Source: Armatimonadota bacterium
GTDB lineage: Bacteria; Armatimonadota; Fimbriimonadia; Fimbriimonadales; Fimbriimonadaceae
Length of the DNA: 64,000 nt
NCBI GenBank assembly: GCA_017303935.1
Contig: JAFLBD010000002.1
Span: forward strand, 850,784 to 914,783
Direction: 5' to 3'
In this document: piece after piece, positions 35,436 through 43,187 of the stretch
Layout of the letters: each line of letters opens with the position of its first letter
How positions within the stretch are numbered: the stretch's first letter is position 1
Notes under the pieces: model-generated
Told to the model about the DNA's origin: nothing
Database searches by the model: none
What the model saw: only the letters and a program-made list of their open reading frames with translations
Made by a program: the position numbers and the translations under genes

Positions 35436-36422
35436 GTGCGCGTTCTGTTTCTTTGCCAAAATGCTTGGACCAACCCGGCAGATGAAACCGCGCGTAGTTT
35501 TCGCCAGTTCGGCAAGTGGCTCGCCGAAGCTGGACACGATGTTTCTTGCCTGTGTGGCGGCACCTTTCCGCATCTCATTGACGCTAATTTAGAGTTCGAA
35601 CTTCGCCTTCTTTCCGTGATCGGAGCCGGGCGATATCAGGTCGGCTCACGTTCCCTGGTGATGTTCAAGGACGGAGCAATTCGGGGGAACCTGGTTTGCA
35701 CTTCTTGGACGGCTGTCGATGACGTCACGGACCGGAGGACGCTCGTCAACCACGGTCAGAGGATCATCCGCGACTTACGGCCCCAACTCGTGGTGGTTAG
35801 CGGGCACAGTCCGGCACTTCAAGAAATCATCCGAATGGTGCACGGCGCAAAAATTCCGGTTCTGACGATGCTTTGGACTGATCGCCTACCGCCGGCTGAC
35901 TTTTTGAAAATGGCGTCTCGCGTAGTCGCCGCAGGTCCGAAACTTGGCGAACGGATATCGAAGGGTGGAGGACCAAAGCTGCTGGCATTCCCTCCGCCAG
36001 TTGTGGGTGGATTCGCGCTGAGCGAAGGGACAGATGTCGTGCTCCTGCGCCCGACAGAAGCCATGGTGGACATCGCAGAACAACTATTGGGGGCCAACAT
36101 AGTAGTGAAAGTCGCCGGGGAACGTGTGGTCGCAGGTGCGCCATTCACATTCATCCCGAACTACCGCTCCGCCGCAGACTTTTTGGACCAAGCCAAGGTC
36201 GTTGTCGATTCCGAATTCTCTGCAGTTCTCGAAGCAGAATGCGAAGCTCGCGGAGTGGGTTACGTCGTTTGTGGCGATCCCGAAACGACGATCTCTTCAA
36301 TCAAGGAGCGGTTGAGCCAATCCATTGACCAATCAGAAGTAGACAGGCTTTCGCGGACGTATGACGCGGGAATCCAATCTGCGGCCTATGTTCGATTGGC
36401 CGAGTCTCTCGTCAAGGTTTAG
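35436..36422 (+). CDS. Glycosyltransferase-like protein (GT4/GT-B fold)
   Basis: A 328-residue protein whose start MRVLFLCQNAWTNPADETAR, then FGKWLAEAGHDVSCLCGG, resembles the N-terminal Rossmann domain of GT-B enzymes. The C-terminal half (NYRSAADFLDQAKVVVDSEF, then LEAECEARGVGYVVCGDPE) has the layout of a donor-sugar domain with the late EAxA-like helix, but the classic E-x7-E is not clear. No membrane segment. GTG start. Convergent with the ABC permease genes by a four-base overlap. Confidence 0.55.
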   Translation: MRVLFLCQNAWTNPADETARSFRQFGKWLAEAGHDVSCLCGGTFPHLIDANLEFELRLLSVIGAGRYQVGSRSLVMFKDGAIRGNLVCTSWTAVDDVTDRRTLVNHGQRIIRDLRPQLVVVSGHSPALQEIIRMVHGAKIPVLTMLWTDRLPPADFLKMASRVVAAGPKLGERISKGGGPKLLAFPPPVVGGFALSEGTDVVLLRPTEAMVDIAEQLLGANIVVKVAGERVVAGAPFTFIPNYRSAADFLDQAKVVVDSEFSAVLEAECEARGVGYVVCGDPETTISSIKERLSQSIDQSEVDRLSRTYDAGIQSAAYVRLAESLVKV

Positions 36423-37222
36423 CGATCCTTGGGATCAAGCGCCGCTCGTAGCTCATCGCCCACAAAGTTGAGCGAGAAAATCGCTAGCGAAAGCACCAAG
36501 CAAGGCCATACCAACATCATCGGATTTGAGTTGAGATATGCCCGTGAGTCGTTGATCATGCTCCCCCAACTGGGTGTCGGCGGCGTGATTCCAATGCCGA
36601 GAAAACTGAGCGCGCTCTCCGCAAGGATCGTCCCGGCCAAATCGACCATCGCTACTGCCGCCAGAATTCCCGCCAGGTGAGGCAAGATATGCCTTCGAAC
36701 GGTATATCCGATCGGGGCGCCAAGAGCACGAGAAGCCACCACAAACTCACGGTCTTTCAGACTCGCAACCTGGGTTTTGACGATTCGGGCTACCGCTGGC
36801 CATGATGTCAGCGATAGCGCCACGATGATCGGAATCAAGCCGGTCGACCAAACGCCAATGATCAGAATCGCAAGCAAAATATCGGGAAACGCAAACATCC
36901 CATCAGTCAAACGGAGCAGAGGTTCTCGAATACACTTTGGAGCAAACACGCCTAGTACTCCTACCAATGTTCCGATCGTCAAGGAGATCAATTGAACGGA
37001 AATTCCGACCAAAAGCGACATCCGGGCGCCATATGCCAGCCGAGCGAAAATATCACGCCCTTGCTCGTCGGTCCCCAACCAATATTCTGAACCCGGAGGC
37101 ATGAAGGGTCTGCCCGCGGCATCCAGATAGTTGTGGCGCATGGTTGGCCCCACCAGTGCGAATACAATGAGGAGTCCAAGGAAAGAAACTCCAGTCCAGA
37201 ATAGAAATTTGGACCGCTTCAT
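36419..37222 (-). CDS. ABC transporter permease, dipeptide/oligopeptide type (DppC/OppC-like)
   Basis: A 267-residue inner-membrane protein with about six hydrophobic segments. WLGTDEQGRDIFARLAYGAR near residue 47 is the DppC/OppC start region; the cytoplasmic EAA loop is seen in VASRALGAPIGYTVRRHILP (about 163-182). It overlaps the downstream end of the DppB-like gene (ATGA), so the two form the heteromeric channel. No ATPase or binding protein gene is in the window; the partner genes must lie elsewhere. The substrate (peptide, nickel or glutathione) is unknown. Confidence 0.88.
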   Translation of the reverse strand: MKRSKFLFWTGVSFLGLLIVFALVGPTMRHNYLDAAGRPFMPPGSEYWLGTDEQGRDIFARLAYGARMSLLVGISVQLISLTIGTLVGVLGVFAPKCIREPLLRLTDGMFAFPDILLAILIIGVWSTGLIPIIVALSLTSWPAVARIVKTQVASLKDREFVVASRALGAPIGYTVRRHILPHLAGILAAVAMVDLAGTILAESALSFLGIGITPPTPSWGSMINDSRAYLNSNPMMLVWPCLVLSLAIFSLNFVGDELRAALDPKDR

Positions 37223-38172
37223 ACTTGACTCTCCCGGATCCGTGGATCAATGAGCGGCGATACGATATCGACCAGCAAGTTGATGCCAACAAACATTGCG
37301 CCCGCGACCAGAGTTGTGGCTTGGATCATCGGCGTATCGCCTTTCTTGATCGCTTCTATGGCTCGGCTACCAATCCCAGGGAGCAGGAAAGTGGTCTCCA
37401 TGATGTACGACCCAGTCAGCAAGTAACCAAAATTGGTTCCAATCGCAGTGACCACCGGCAAAATTGCGTTGCGAAGCCCGTGCTTCAAATACAGCTTGCT
37501 GGCAGGAACTCCCTTTGCCCGCGCGAGTTTGATGAACTCCTGCTGAAGGGTTTCGATCATGCTGGCTCGTGTAAGCCGGGTGAGTTGAGCAGCGGGCCGT
37601 GCCGCCAAAATCACAATCGGCATGATCACATAGAAAACGTCTGGTGCCACCCGATCGGTCTTCCAAACTCCGGGAAGAAGGTCGAGGTACTCGGTGAAAA
37701 ATTTGACAAAAATCGGCGCAAGAACAAAGGTCGGTACCGTGACGCCAAGAGTCCCGACCACCAAAATCGTGCTGTCAACCGGATTTCCTTTTTTGATGGC
37801 TCCGATGGTGCCGAAAACAAGCCCAATCAGCGATGCCAAAACGATCGCGCTGGTCGCCAACGTAGCGGTCATTGGGATGGTTTGGCGGAGCGAATCGATG
37901 ATCGGCTCCTTTGTACCGAAGTAACTCTTGCCAAAGTCCCCTCGCGCAAGACCTCCGATGTATTCGCCATAACGGACCGGCCAAGGTCGATTGAGTCCTA
38001 ACTCTTCGCGCAACCTGAGAACGGTTTCGTAGCTTCCTTTGTCACCGGCAAGAACGGTGGCTTGGTCACCCGGTGCAATTTCGTCCGCCAAAAATGTGAC
38101 CAGCGAAATGAAAAACAGGCTGATCGCGGCATAGCCGAGGCGGAGCAAAATGCTTCTGAGAAGGTTTGGCAC
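37219..38172 (-). CDS. ABC transporter permease, dipeptide/oligopeptide type (DppB/OppB-like)
   Basis: A 317-residue permease with an N-terminal segment (LGYAAISLFFISLVTFLADE), then RPWPVRYGEYIGGLARGDFG, the known OppB/DppB periplasmic loop, and five more hydrophobic stretches. The EAA-like loop ARAKGVPASKLYLKHGLRNA (about 221-240) docks to the ATPase. The stop overlaps the start of the DppC-like gene. It lies 14 bases after the stop of crtI on the same strand, so read-through from the carotenoid genes is possible. Confidence 0.88.
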   Translation of the reverse strand: MPNLLRSILLRLGYAAISLFFISLVTFLADEIAPGDQATVLAGDKGSYETVLRLREELGLNRPWPVRYGEYIGGLARGDFGKSYFGTKEPIIDSLRQTIPMTATLATSAIVLASLIGLVFGTIGAIKKGNPVDSTILVVGTLGVTVPTFVLAPIFVKFFTEYLDLLPGVWKTDRVAPDVFYVIMPIVILAARPAAQLTRLTRASMIETLQQEFIKLARAKGVPASKLYLKHGLRNAILPVVTAIGTNFGYLLTGSYIMETTFLLPGIGSRAIEAIKKGDTPMIQATTLVAGAMFVGINLLVDIVSPLIDPRIRESQV

Positions 38173-38186
38173 TTGGAGGCCAAAGG

Positions 38187-39623
38187 TTACCCAAGCAAAC
38201 TCGCGGATGCCAGACGCTGCTCGGCCAGTTCCGCGCTGATTAATACCATCGGCAGACCATTGCCCGGCACCGTGCTAGCGCCGACAAAGTACACGCCATC
38301 TTTGACGTTCTTTGGCCGGAAAAACGCGCTCTGAAACAGATCATGGGAAAGTCCAAATGCCGCGCCTTTGTCGAGGTTCAGTTCGCCCTGCCACTCGTTT
38401 GGGCCGTACGACCTCATCTCTTCGATCAGATCCGGATTCAGACCGACTTCTTCGGTCAGCCGAGTGATTGCCGCTTGCGAGAGAAACTCCTTTTCTTTTT
38501 CGGTGAATGGCGCATCCAGGTTCGAACACGGCACCAAAATGAACAGATTCTCATAGCCCGCTGGAGCGCGCTCGGGTTCGGTTTTGCAACTGGCGCAGAC
38601 GTAAAACGCCGGGTCTTTGGGGAGTTGGTGCCGGTCGAAAATGTCGTCGAGATTCTGTTTGAAGTCCGCCCCAAAGAACACGCTGTGATGGTTCAGCGGG
38701 GTCTCTCCTCGGTACTTGATATACAACACCAACGCGCTACACGAATATCGCCGAGGCTTTGAGGGTTTTCGCATCAGCGAGGCTTCGGCGTAAGGCAAAT
38801 CGGCGTTACTGACAACCGCTTTCGCTTCAATGACTTCACCTGATTCCAGCTTCACCGAATCCCTTTGGATTGATGCGACGGCGGAATTCAGGCGTATCTC
38901 TGCACCACGCGATTGAGCGAGCCTCGCCACAGCCTCGCTGATTGCGGGCAATCCTCCTTTTGGATACCAAACCCCAGAGCCGTATTCCATGTAAGTCAGA
39001 GTCGCATAGACCCACGGGGCATTGAAAGGGGACAACCCGAGATACATCGTCTGAAAACTGAAGAGCATTCTCAAGCGCTCGTCAGTGAAGAGCTTTGATA
39101 TCCGACCTCCTAGACTGCCGAGCATATGATGGCGCAGCACCAGAGCCAGAGCCTTCGGGTTGACGAGCGTTTTCCAAATCCCGTCGTAGTTCTTCCGAAC
39201 AAAATTTGGCACGCTCGCCTCATAGAGCGCGGCGAGCTCTCCGATAAACTTGGGATAACGCAGAGCGTCATCATCGGCGCCGATAGCCTCAATCTGCCGG
39301 ATCATTCGGGCAACGTTGGCGGTTGCATCGATACGGGTTCCGTCACGAAAATAAGCACGGTATGAAGGATCGCAGAGGGCGATCTCGACGTGGTCCGACA
39401 TCTTCTCGCCAAGGTCTGCGAACAACCGCTCGAAAGGATCAAGCATCATGAGCAGAGTTGGGCCGCCATCAAAGCTGCATCCGCCAAACTCGACCCGCCG
39501 ATTGCGACCACCGATTTGGTCGGTCTTTTCTAGAACCAGGACGTTTTCGCCGCGATGAGCCAGCCTTGCAGCCAAGGCGAGACCACCGAGACCCGCACCT
39601 ACAATCACAATCGGCTTACTCAT
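38187..39623 (-). CDS. Phytoene desaturase-type carotenoid oxidoreductase (CrtI family)
   Basis: A 478-residue FAD enzyme. IVIVGAGLGGLALAARLAHR at the N-terminus is the Rossmann dinucleotide site, followed by VLVLEKTDQIGGRNRRVEF. The C-terminus has DGVYFVGASTVPGNGLPMVL, the conserved FAD contact of CrtI/CrtN/CrtO enzymes. Internal FSFQTMYLGLSPFNAPWVYA is typical of bacterial CrtI. Product class (neurosporene, lycopene or C30) cannot be told. It is 24 bases from the CruF-like gene upstream on the same strand, so the two should act in one carotenoid pathway. Confidence 0.88.
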   Translation of the reverse strand: MSKPIVIVGAGLGGLALAARLAHRGENVLVLEKTDQIGGRNRRVEFGGCSFDGGPTLLMMLDPFERLFADLGEKMSDHVEIALCDPSYRAYFRDGTRIDATANVARMIRQIEAIGADDDALRYPKFIGELAALYEASVPNFVRKNYDGIWKTLVNPKALALVLRHHMLGSLGGRISKLFTDERLRMLFSFQTMYLGLSPFNAPWVYATLTYMEYGSGVWYPKGGLPAISEAVARLAQSRGAEIRLNSAVASIQRDSVKLESGEVIEAKAVVSNADLPYAEASLMRKPSKPRRYSCSALVLYIKYRGETPLNHHSVFFGADFKQNLDDIFDRHQLPKDPAFYVCASCKTEPERAPAGYENLFILVPCSNLDAPFTEKEKEFLSQAAITRLTEEVGLNPDLIEEMRSYGPNEWQGELNLDKGAAFGLSHDLFQSAFFRPKNVKDGVYFVGASTVPGNGLPMVLISAELAEQRLASASLLG

Positions 39624-39647
39624 TCGAGCGATTCTACGAACTCTGCC

Positions 39648-40370
39648 TCAGCGAGTTCCCGCCAGCGCCGCGATTCCCGCCAGCCCAATAACGAACAGCA
39701 AGAAACTGCCGAGGACGAGCTTCGCGTTTTTTTGGGCGATCACCTCACCGTAGCGCATTGACCCAAGCATGAAACTGCCGGCGGTAGCGGTCAAAAACCA
39801 GCCGACACTATTGAGGAGCGGTACTCCGAATGCGAGCTCTCCGATTGGAAAATTCGGTTCGACCCAGTGCCAGTAGCCCAAGACCTTGGTCATCGTGTAT
39901 TCCATCGGAAGATCGACCAAGACGGCGATGAATCCGGCCGAGACTGCGGCGACCGCCCCTGACAGGAATCGGCAGCAAAGTTGGTAGCACGCTGCGGTGA
40001 CCATCGCCCACGCAACCGGTAGCAAGACCGGAAACAACTGCTCACGAGGAAGTTCAACGACGGGTACCCAGGCGTGGGTGTAAATGTATTTGCCAAATGG
40101 ATAGCCGGTGTAGAGGCTGCAAATTTCTACCGCCGCGCCAAGGAGAACCAAGGCTAAGAAGGCTCTGAACGCAACTACGAACCCGCGATCAGTTGCAAAC
40201 GGGGCGAACAGCGCGATGCACCCGACCAAGAGTGTGGCAACACTGGCGATTGGCTTGATCGGGCCAGGATCTAGTTTGAGAAAGGCGGATAAGACCGAGC
40301 CGAGCAAGCTAAACAAAATCAGCCCGATAAATGATTTTGTCCAACCGGAAACTCGTTCTTCAGCCAGCAT
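39648..40370 (-). CDS. Carotenoid biosynthesis protein, CruF-like membrane protein
   Basis: A 240-residue integral membrane protein with about seven hydrophobic segments. YTGYPFGKYIYTHAWVPVVE near residue 87 is the best conserved block of CruF (DUF422) carotenoid hydratases, and LPREQLFPVLLPVAWAMVT plus PMEYTMTKVLGYWHW (metal-ligand-type His) support it. It precedes the CrtI gene on the same strand. CruF adds water to the psi-end of carotenoids; that activity is family knowledge here. Confidence 0.75.
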   Translation of the reverse strand: MLAEERVSGWTKSFIGLILFSLLGSVLSAFLKLDPGPIKPIASVATLLVGCIALFAPFATDRGFVVAFRAFLALVLLGAAVEICSLYTGYPFGKYIYTHAWVPVVELPREQLFPVLLPVAWAMVTAACYQLCCRFLSGAVAAVSAGFIAVLVDLPMEYTMTKVLGYWHWVEPNFPIGELAFGVPLLNSVGWFLTATAGSFMLGSMRYGEVIAQKNAKLVLGSFLLFVIGLAGIAALAGTR

Positions 40371-40440
40371 CGAACCTAAAGTTACCTGTAAATCGTCCTG
40401 CAGGCAGAAAGATGTTTTGGGGTAGCATATTGCTTCGGCT

Positions 40441-40532
40441 GGAGAGATGGCTGAGTGGTCGAAAGCGCCCGCCTGCTAAGTGGGTAAGTGACGCAAGTCG
40501 CTTCTCGGGTTCGAATCCCGATCTCTCCGCCA
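40441..40532 (+). tRNA. tRNA-Ser (GCU)
   Basis: A class II tRNA of 92 bases with CCA encoded. The acceptor GGAGAGA pairs with TCTCTCC, the anticodon loop CTGCTAA gives GCT, the variable arm is long (AAGTGACGCAAGTCGCTTCT), and TTCGAATC is the T-loop. Confidence 0.96.
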
Positions 40533-40558
40533 GCCTAAGCACATCCGGATTCAAGACG

Positions 40559-41560
40559 ATGCGCTCGATTTCCCCCCTCCTTTTACTTTTGGTTACTGCG
40601 ATCAGCCAGGCTCAGGTTGATGCACTTCAAGATTATTTGAAGATCCGCAAGAGTTCGGGAATCACCACAGCATCTGGCGTGGAAGCGCTGGAAACCGTTT
40701 TCGGCAAGCGCACTTTCGAGATCGTTGGTCATGTCAAAGGATCAATTCGAAGCGGCGAGTCCGGCACGATCATGGTGGAGGCGAGCAACGGCATGCCGCT
40801 ACCAATTCAAGCGAACCCGGTTCCAGACTGGCTGATCGGAGGCAATGTCGAGGCGCGACTGTTGATCCGCGCCGAGCGATCGCACGAAACCGCTCCGATC
40901 CGAGCGACCTTAGTTGGTGCGGTCCCCGAGCACATGATCGCCGCATGGGAGCTCAAGGACAAGCCCAAGCCGAGCACCAAGCCCGTTACCAACCCACCCA
41001 GAACTGGCAGCAACGGAAGGCCGGCACCTCTCCAAGGTCAGCTAAAGCCACCCTCGAATGGCAAGGTCTGGAACCTTCCGAGCAGCGACGCGTTGCCCTT
41101 CTACCGCGATTTCATCCAGAAGCAAAATAAGCGACTTTCGTTCGCTGAAGCTGACCGTATCGCCCGAGGCGTGATCGGCTTCAGCATTAAGTACGGTGTT
41201 GACGCTCGTCTCGTGATGGCCATGATCATGGTGGAAAGTGGGTTCAAACCGAATTCGAAATCTGGTGCCGGAGCGATGGGGCTTGGGCAATTGATGCCCG
41301 GCACAGCCCGTGAATTGGGAGTTTCAAACGCTTACGATTCCATCGAGAATCTTTCTGGGATGGTGCGGCTGGTTCGGTCGCATATCGACCGTTACAGCGC
41401 GACGACGGATAGTGATTACGAAGCTCTGGTTTTGATGCTCGCTGCCTACAACGCCGGCCCTGGCGCGGTCAGAAAGCACGGAGGCATTCCGCCGTACCGC
41501 GAGACTCAAGACTACGTCCGTAAGGTGACTTCTATCTATCGCCAGCTCTGTGGTGAGTGA
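40559..41560 (+). CDS. Lytic transglycosylase (SLT domain)
   Basis: A 333-residue exported murein hydrolase. The start is ATG 40559, giving a signal peptide (RSISPLLLLLVTAISQAQ); the frame runs further upstream through tRNA-Ser and cannot be coding there. A Pro/Lys-rich linker near 140-170 leads to a C-terminal SLT domain: MVESGFKPNSKSGAGAMGLG with catalytic Glu226, then QLMPGTARELGV and LAAYNAGPGAVRKHGG. It cleaves peptidoglycan glycan strands to anhydro-muropeptides. It is family 1E/1A-like by the AYNAGPGAV block. Confidence 0.9.
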   Translation: MRSISPLLLLLVTAISQAQVDALQDYLKIRKSSGITTASGVEALETVFGKRTFEIVGHVKGSIRSGESGTIMVEASNGMPLPIQANPVPDWLIGGNVEARLLIRAERSHETAPIRATLVGAVPEHMIAAWELKDKPKPSTKPVTNPPRTGSNGRPAPLQGQLKPPSNGKVWNLPSSDALPFYRDFIQKQNKRLSFAEADRIARGVIGFSIKYGVDARLVMAMIMVESGFKPNSKSGAGAMGLGQLMPGTARELGVSNAYDSIENLSGMVRLVRSHIDRYSATTDSDYEALVLMLAAYNAGPGAVRKHGGIPPYRETQDYVRKVTSIYRQLCGE

Positions 41561-41605
41561 GATTGTTTGCTCTAGAATCCAGGTAAATTCGAAGGAGTGG
41601 GCTCA

Positions 41606-41682
41606 CGGGATGTGGCTCAGCTTGGTAGAGCGCCTCGTTCGGGACGAGGAGGTCGGAGGTTCAAATCCTCTCATCCCGACCA
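41606..41682 (+). tRNA. tRNA-Pro (CGG)
   Basis: A 77-base cloverleaf with CCA encoded. The acceptor CGGGATG pairs with CATCCCG, as usual for bacterial tRNA-Pro (first pair C-G), the D-stem is GCTC/GAGC, the anticodon stem CCTCG/CGAGG holds TTCGGGA (anticodon CGG), and the T-arm has TTCAAAT. Confidence 0.96.
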
Positions 41683-41763
41683 TTCCTGCTGCCATTTCCT
41701 CATAAGAGCCAATTTGGCCCTCTGTTCTTACAAGGATAGATTGATTCAGAACTCGTCGAAAAC

Positions 41764-41777
41764 ATGACGTAGATCAT
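41764..41777 (+). promoter_or_regulatory. FNR/DNR-like operator upstream of the globin gene
   Basis: ATGACGTAGATCAT fits the TTGAT-N4-ATCAA pattern of the Crp/Fnr family at the TGA and TCA cores, with a 4-base dyad ATGA/TCAT. A CAAAAT hexamer at 41800 would place the dyad near -41.5, the class II activator position. It lies 64 bases before the globin ATG. Regulation by low oxygen or NO is inference. Confidence 0.4.
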
Positions 41778-41840
41778 AAAACCCCAGAGCAGGAGTTCGC
41801 AAAATTGTCTTGGGCCTAGAAATCCGGCCCGGGAACAACA

Positions 41841-42224
41841 ATGTTAGAAACTCAATCTGAATCCCTCTTCGCCAAGTTGGGCGGGTCTGCCGCCGTCGAT
41901 GCTGCTGTTGACAAGTTCTACCGACGCGTGCTCGCCGATGACCGAGTCAACCGATTCTTCGAAGGCGTCGACATGGACAAGCAAGCCACCAAGCAAAAGG
42001 CATTCTTGACCATGGCGTTTGGTGGTCCAAATAACTACACCGGCCTTGACATGAAAAAGGGCCATGAGCACCTGCTCAAAATGGGCATGGATGACACTCA
42101 CTTTGACGCGATTGTCGAGAATCTCGGCGCGACGCTTAAAGATATGGGCGTTGCGGACGAACTGATCGCACAGGTCGCAGCCACGGCAGAAACAACTCGT
42201 GAAGCCGTGATGGGGCGAATCTAA
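41841..42224 (+). CDS. Truncated haemoglobin, group I (TrHbN-like)
   Basis: A 127-residue 2-on-2 globin. FYRRVLADDRVNRFF (about 26-40) contains the B10 Tyr and B/C helices, AFGGPNNYTG (about 59-68) is the glycine/EF motif, and GHEHLL (about 73-78) gives the proximal His. Length matches TrHb1. Paired with a 2Fe-2S/FAD reductase 4-16 bases downstream, it is likely an NO dioxygenase or O2 scavenger; this pairing replaces the fused flavohaemoglobin. A Crp/Fnr-like box precedes it. Confidence 0.92.
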   Translation: MLETQSESLFAKLGGSAAVDAAVDKFYRRVLADDRVNRFFEGVDMDKQATKQKAFLTMAFGGPNNYTGLDMKKGHEHLLKMGMDDTHFDAIVENLGATLKDMGVADELIAQVAATAETTREAVMGRI

Positions 42225-42240
42225 ATCATTGGGCACGGGC

Positions 42241-43182
42241 ATGCTCCTGCTTGCTGGCGAAACCTTGGATGTTCTGCCAGGGGAGACCGTTCTTGACTGC
42301 TTGGTGCGGCACCAGGTGGAGGTTAAGAGTGGATGCAAAGCTGGAGCATGCCAAAGCTGCCTCGTTCGAACGAACAACGTCCCACCCGCAAAATCGCAGA
42401 AGGGCCTACGCCAAGATCTGATCGACCGCGGCTACTTCATGTCTTGCCAATGTTCCGCGGACGAACTCGCCGAAATCGAACTCGCAGATACCGAAGTCTT
42501 TCCGTCGTACGAAGCAAATTTGATCCAGGTGGATCAATTAGCGCCGAACATCTTTCGCTACTGGCTCTCGCCAGAATCACCGATTCCGTTTCGGCTCGGT
42601 CAATTTGTGAAGCTCAAATATCACGCCGTTGAGAGGTGCTATTCGATCGCTGAGGAGCGGGACGGCATGCTCGGATTTCATGTGCGATTGATCGAGGACG
42701 GAGCCATGAGTTTGCTTCTTCGGCACGCCAAGCAGGGTGGTAGCTTTACGATCACTGGCCCGCTTGGGAATTGCAGCTATCAGGCCAAATCTAAAGAACA
42801 GCCGCTGCTGTTGGTTGGATCGAGCACCGGGCTCGCCCCGCTTTATGGCATTCTTAAAGATGCCCTATGCGCGGGCCATTCTGGACCAATTGCGCTGTAT
42901 CACGGGGCGGCGGATGCCACCGGAATCTATCTTCAATCCGAACTTCTGCAACTCGCGGATAATCATCCGAATTTCAGCTATGTGCCCTGCACCGATGTTG
43001 AACAAGACGAATTCCGAACCGGGAGCCCGGTCACTATTTCATTATCCGATCTGCCGGATTTGACCGGATATCAGGTTTACATCTGCGGGAATCCTGCGAT
43101 GTCCCGAGCGATGCAAAAGAAGGCGTTCCTCGCGGGAGCAAATCTCGCCGATCTCTTTATGGATCCGTTTGAAGCTCAGTAA
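42241..43182 (+). CDS. Ferredoxin-NAD(P)H reductase: 2Fe-2S plus FAD/NAD domains
   Basis: A 313-residue electron-transfer chain. The N-terminal plant-type ferredoxin domain has CKAGACQSC with a fourth Cys in YFMSCQC about 38 residues later. The FAD domain has CYSIAEE, the RxYS equivalent with Cys in place of Tyr-flank Arg order (ERCYSIAE). The NAD domain has LLLVGSSTGLAPLYGILK and YICGNPAMSRAM. Layout matches benzoate/phenol hydroxylase and CDP-glucoseen reductases. It presumably reduces the adjacent globin. ATG 42241 is preferred; TTG 42229 in frame would add four residues. Confidence 0.82.
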   Translation: MLLLAGETLDVLPGETVLDCLVRHQVEVKSGCKAGACQSCLVRTNNVPPAKSQKGLRQDLIDRGYFMSCQCSADELAEIELADTEVFPSYEANLIQVDQLAPNIFRYWLSPESPIPFRLGQFVKLKYHAVERCYSIAEERDGMLGFHVRLIEDGAMSLLLRHAKQGGSFTITGPLGNCSYQAKSKEQPLLLVGSSTGLAPLYGILKDALCAGHSGPIALYHGAADATGIYLQSELLQLADNHPNFSYVPCTDVEQDEFRTGSPVTISLSDLPDLTGYQVYICGNPAMSRAMQKKAFLAGANLADLFMDPFEAQ

Positions 43183-43187
43183 CTGCG

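Noticed and set aside
34275-35436. LeuA shortened by frameshift
   Set aside because: No regulatory-domain-like coding appears in other frames after 35420; the next gene begins 15 bases later and is unrelated.
37225-38001. Plus-strand frame of 258 codons opposite the DppB-like permease
   Set aside because: The opposite strand encodes a clear OppB/DppB permease; this frame is polar and His/Arg-rich without known motifs.
40331-40558. Longer start of the lytic transglycosylase
   Set aside because: The added part runs through tRNA-Ser; ATG 40559 begins a proper signal peptide.
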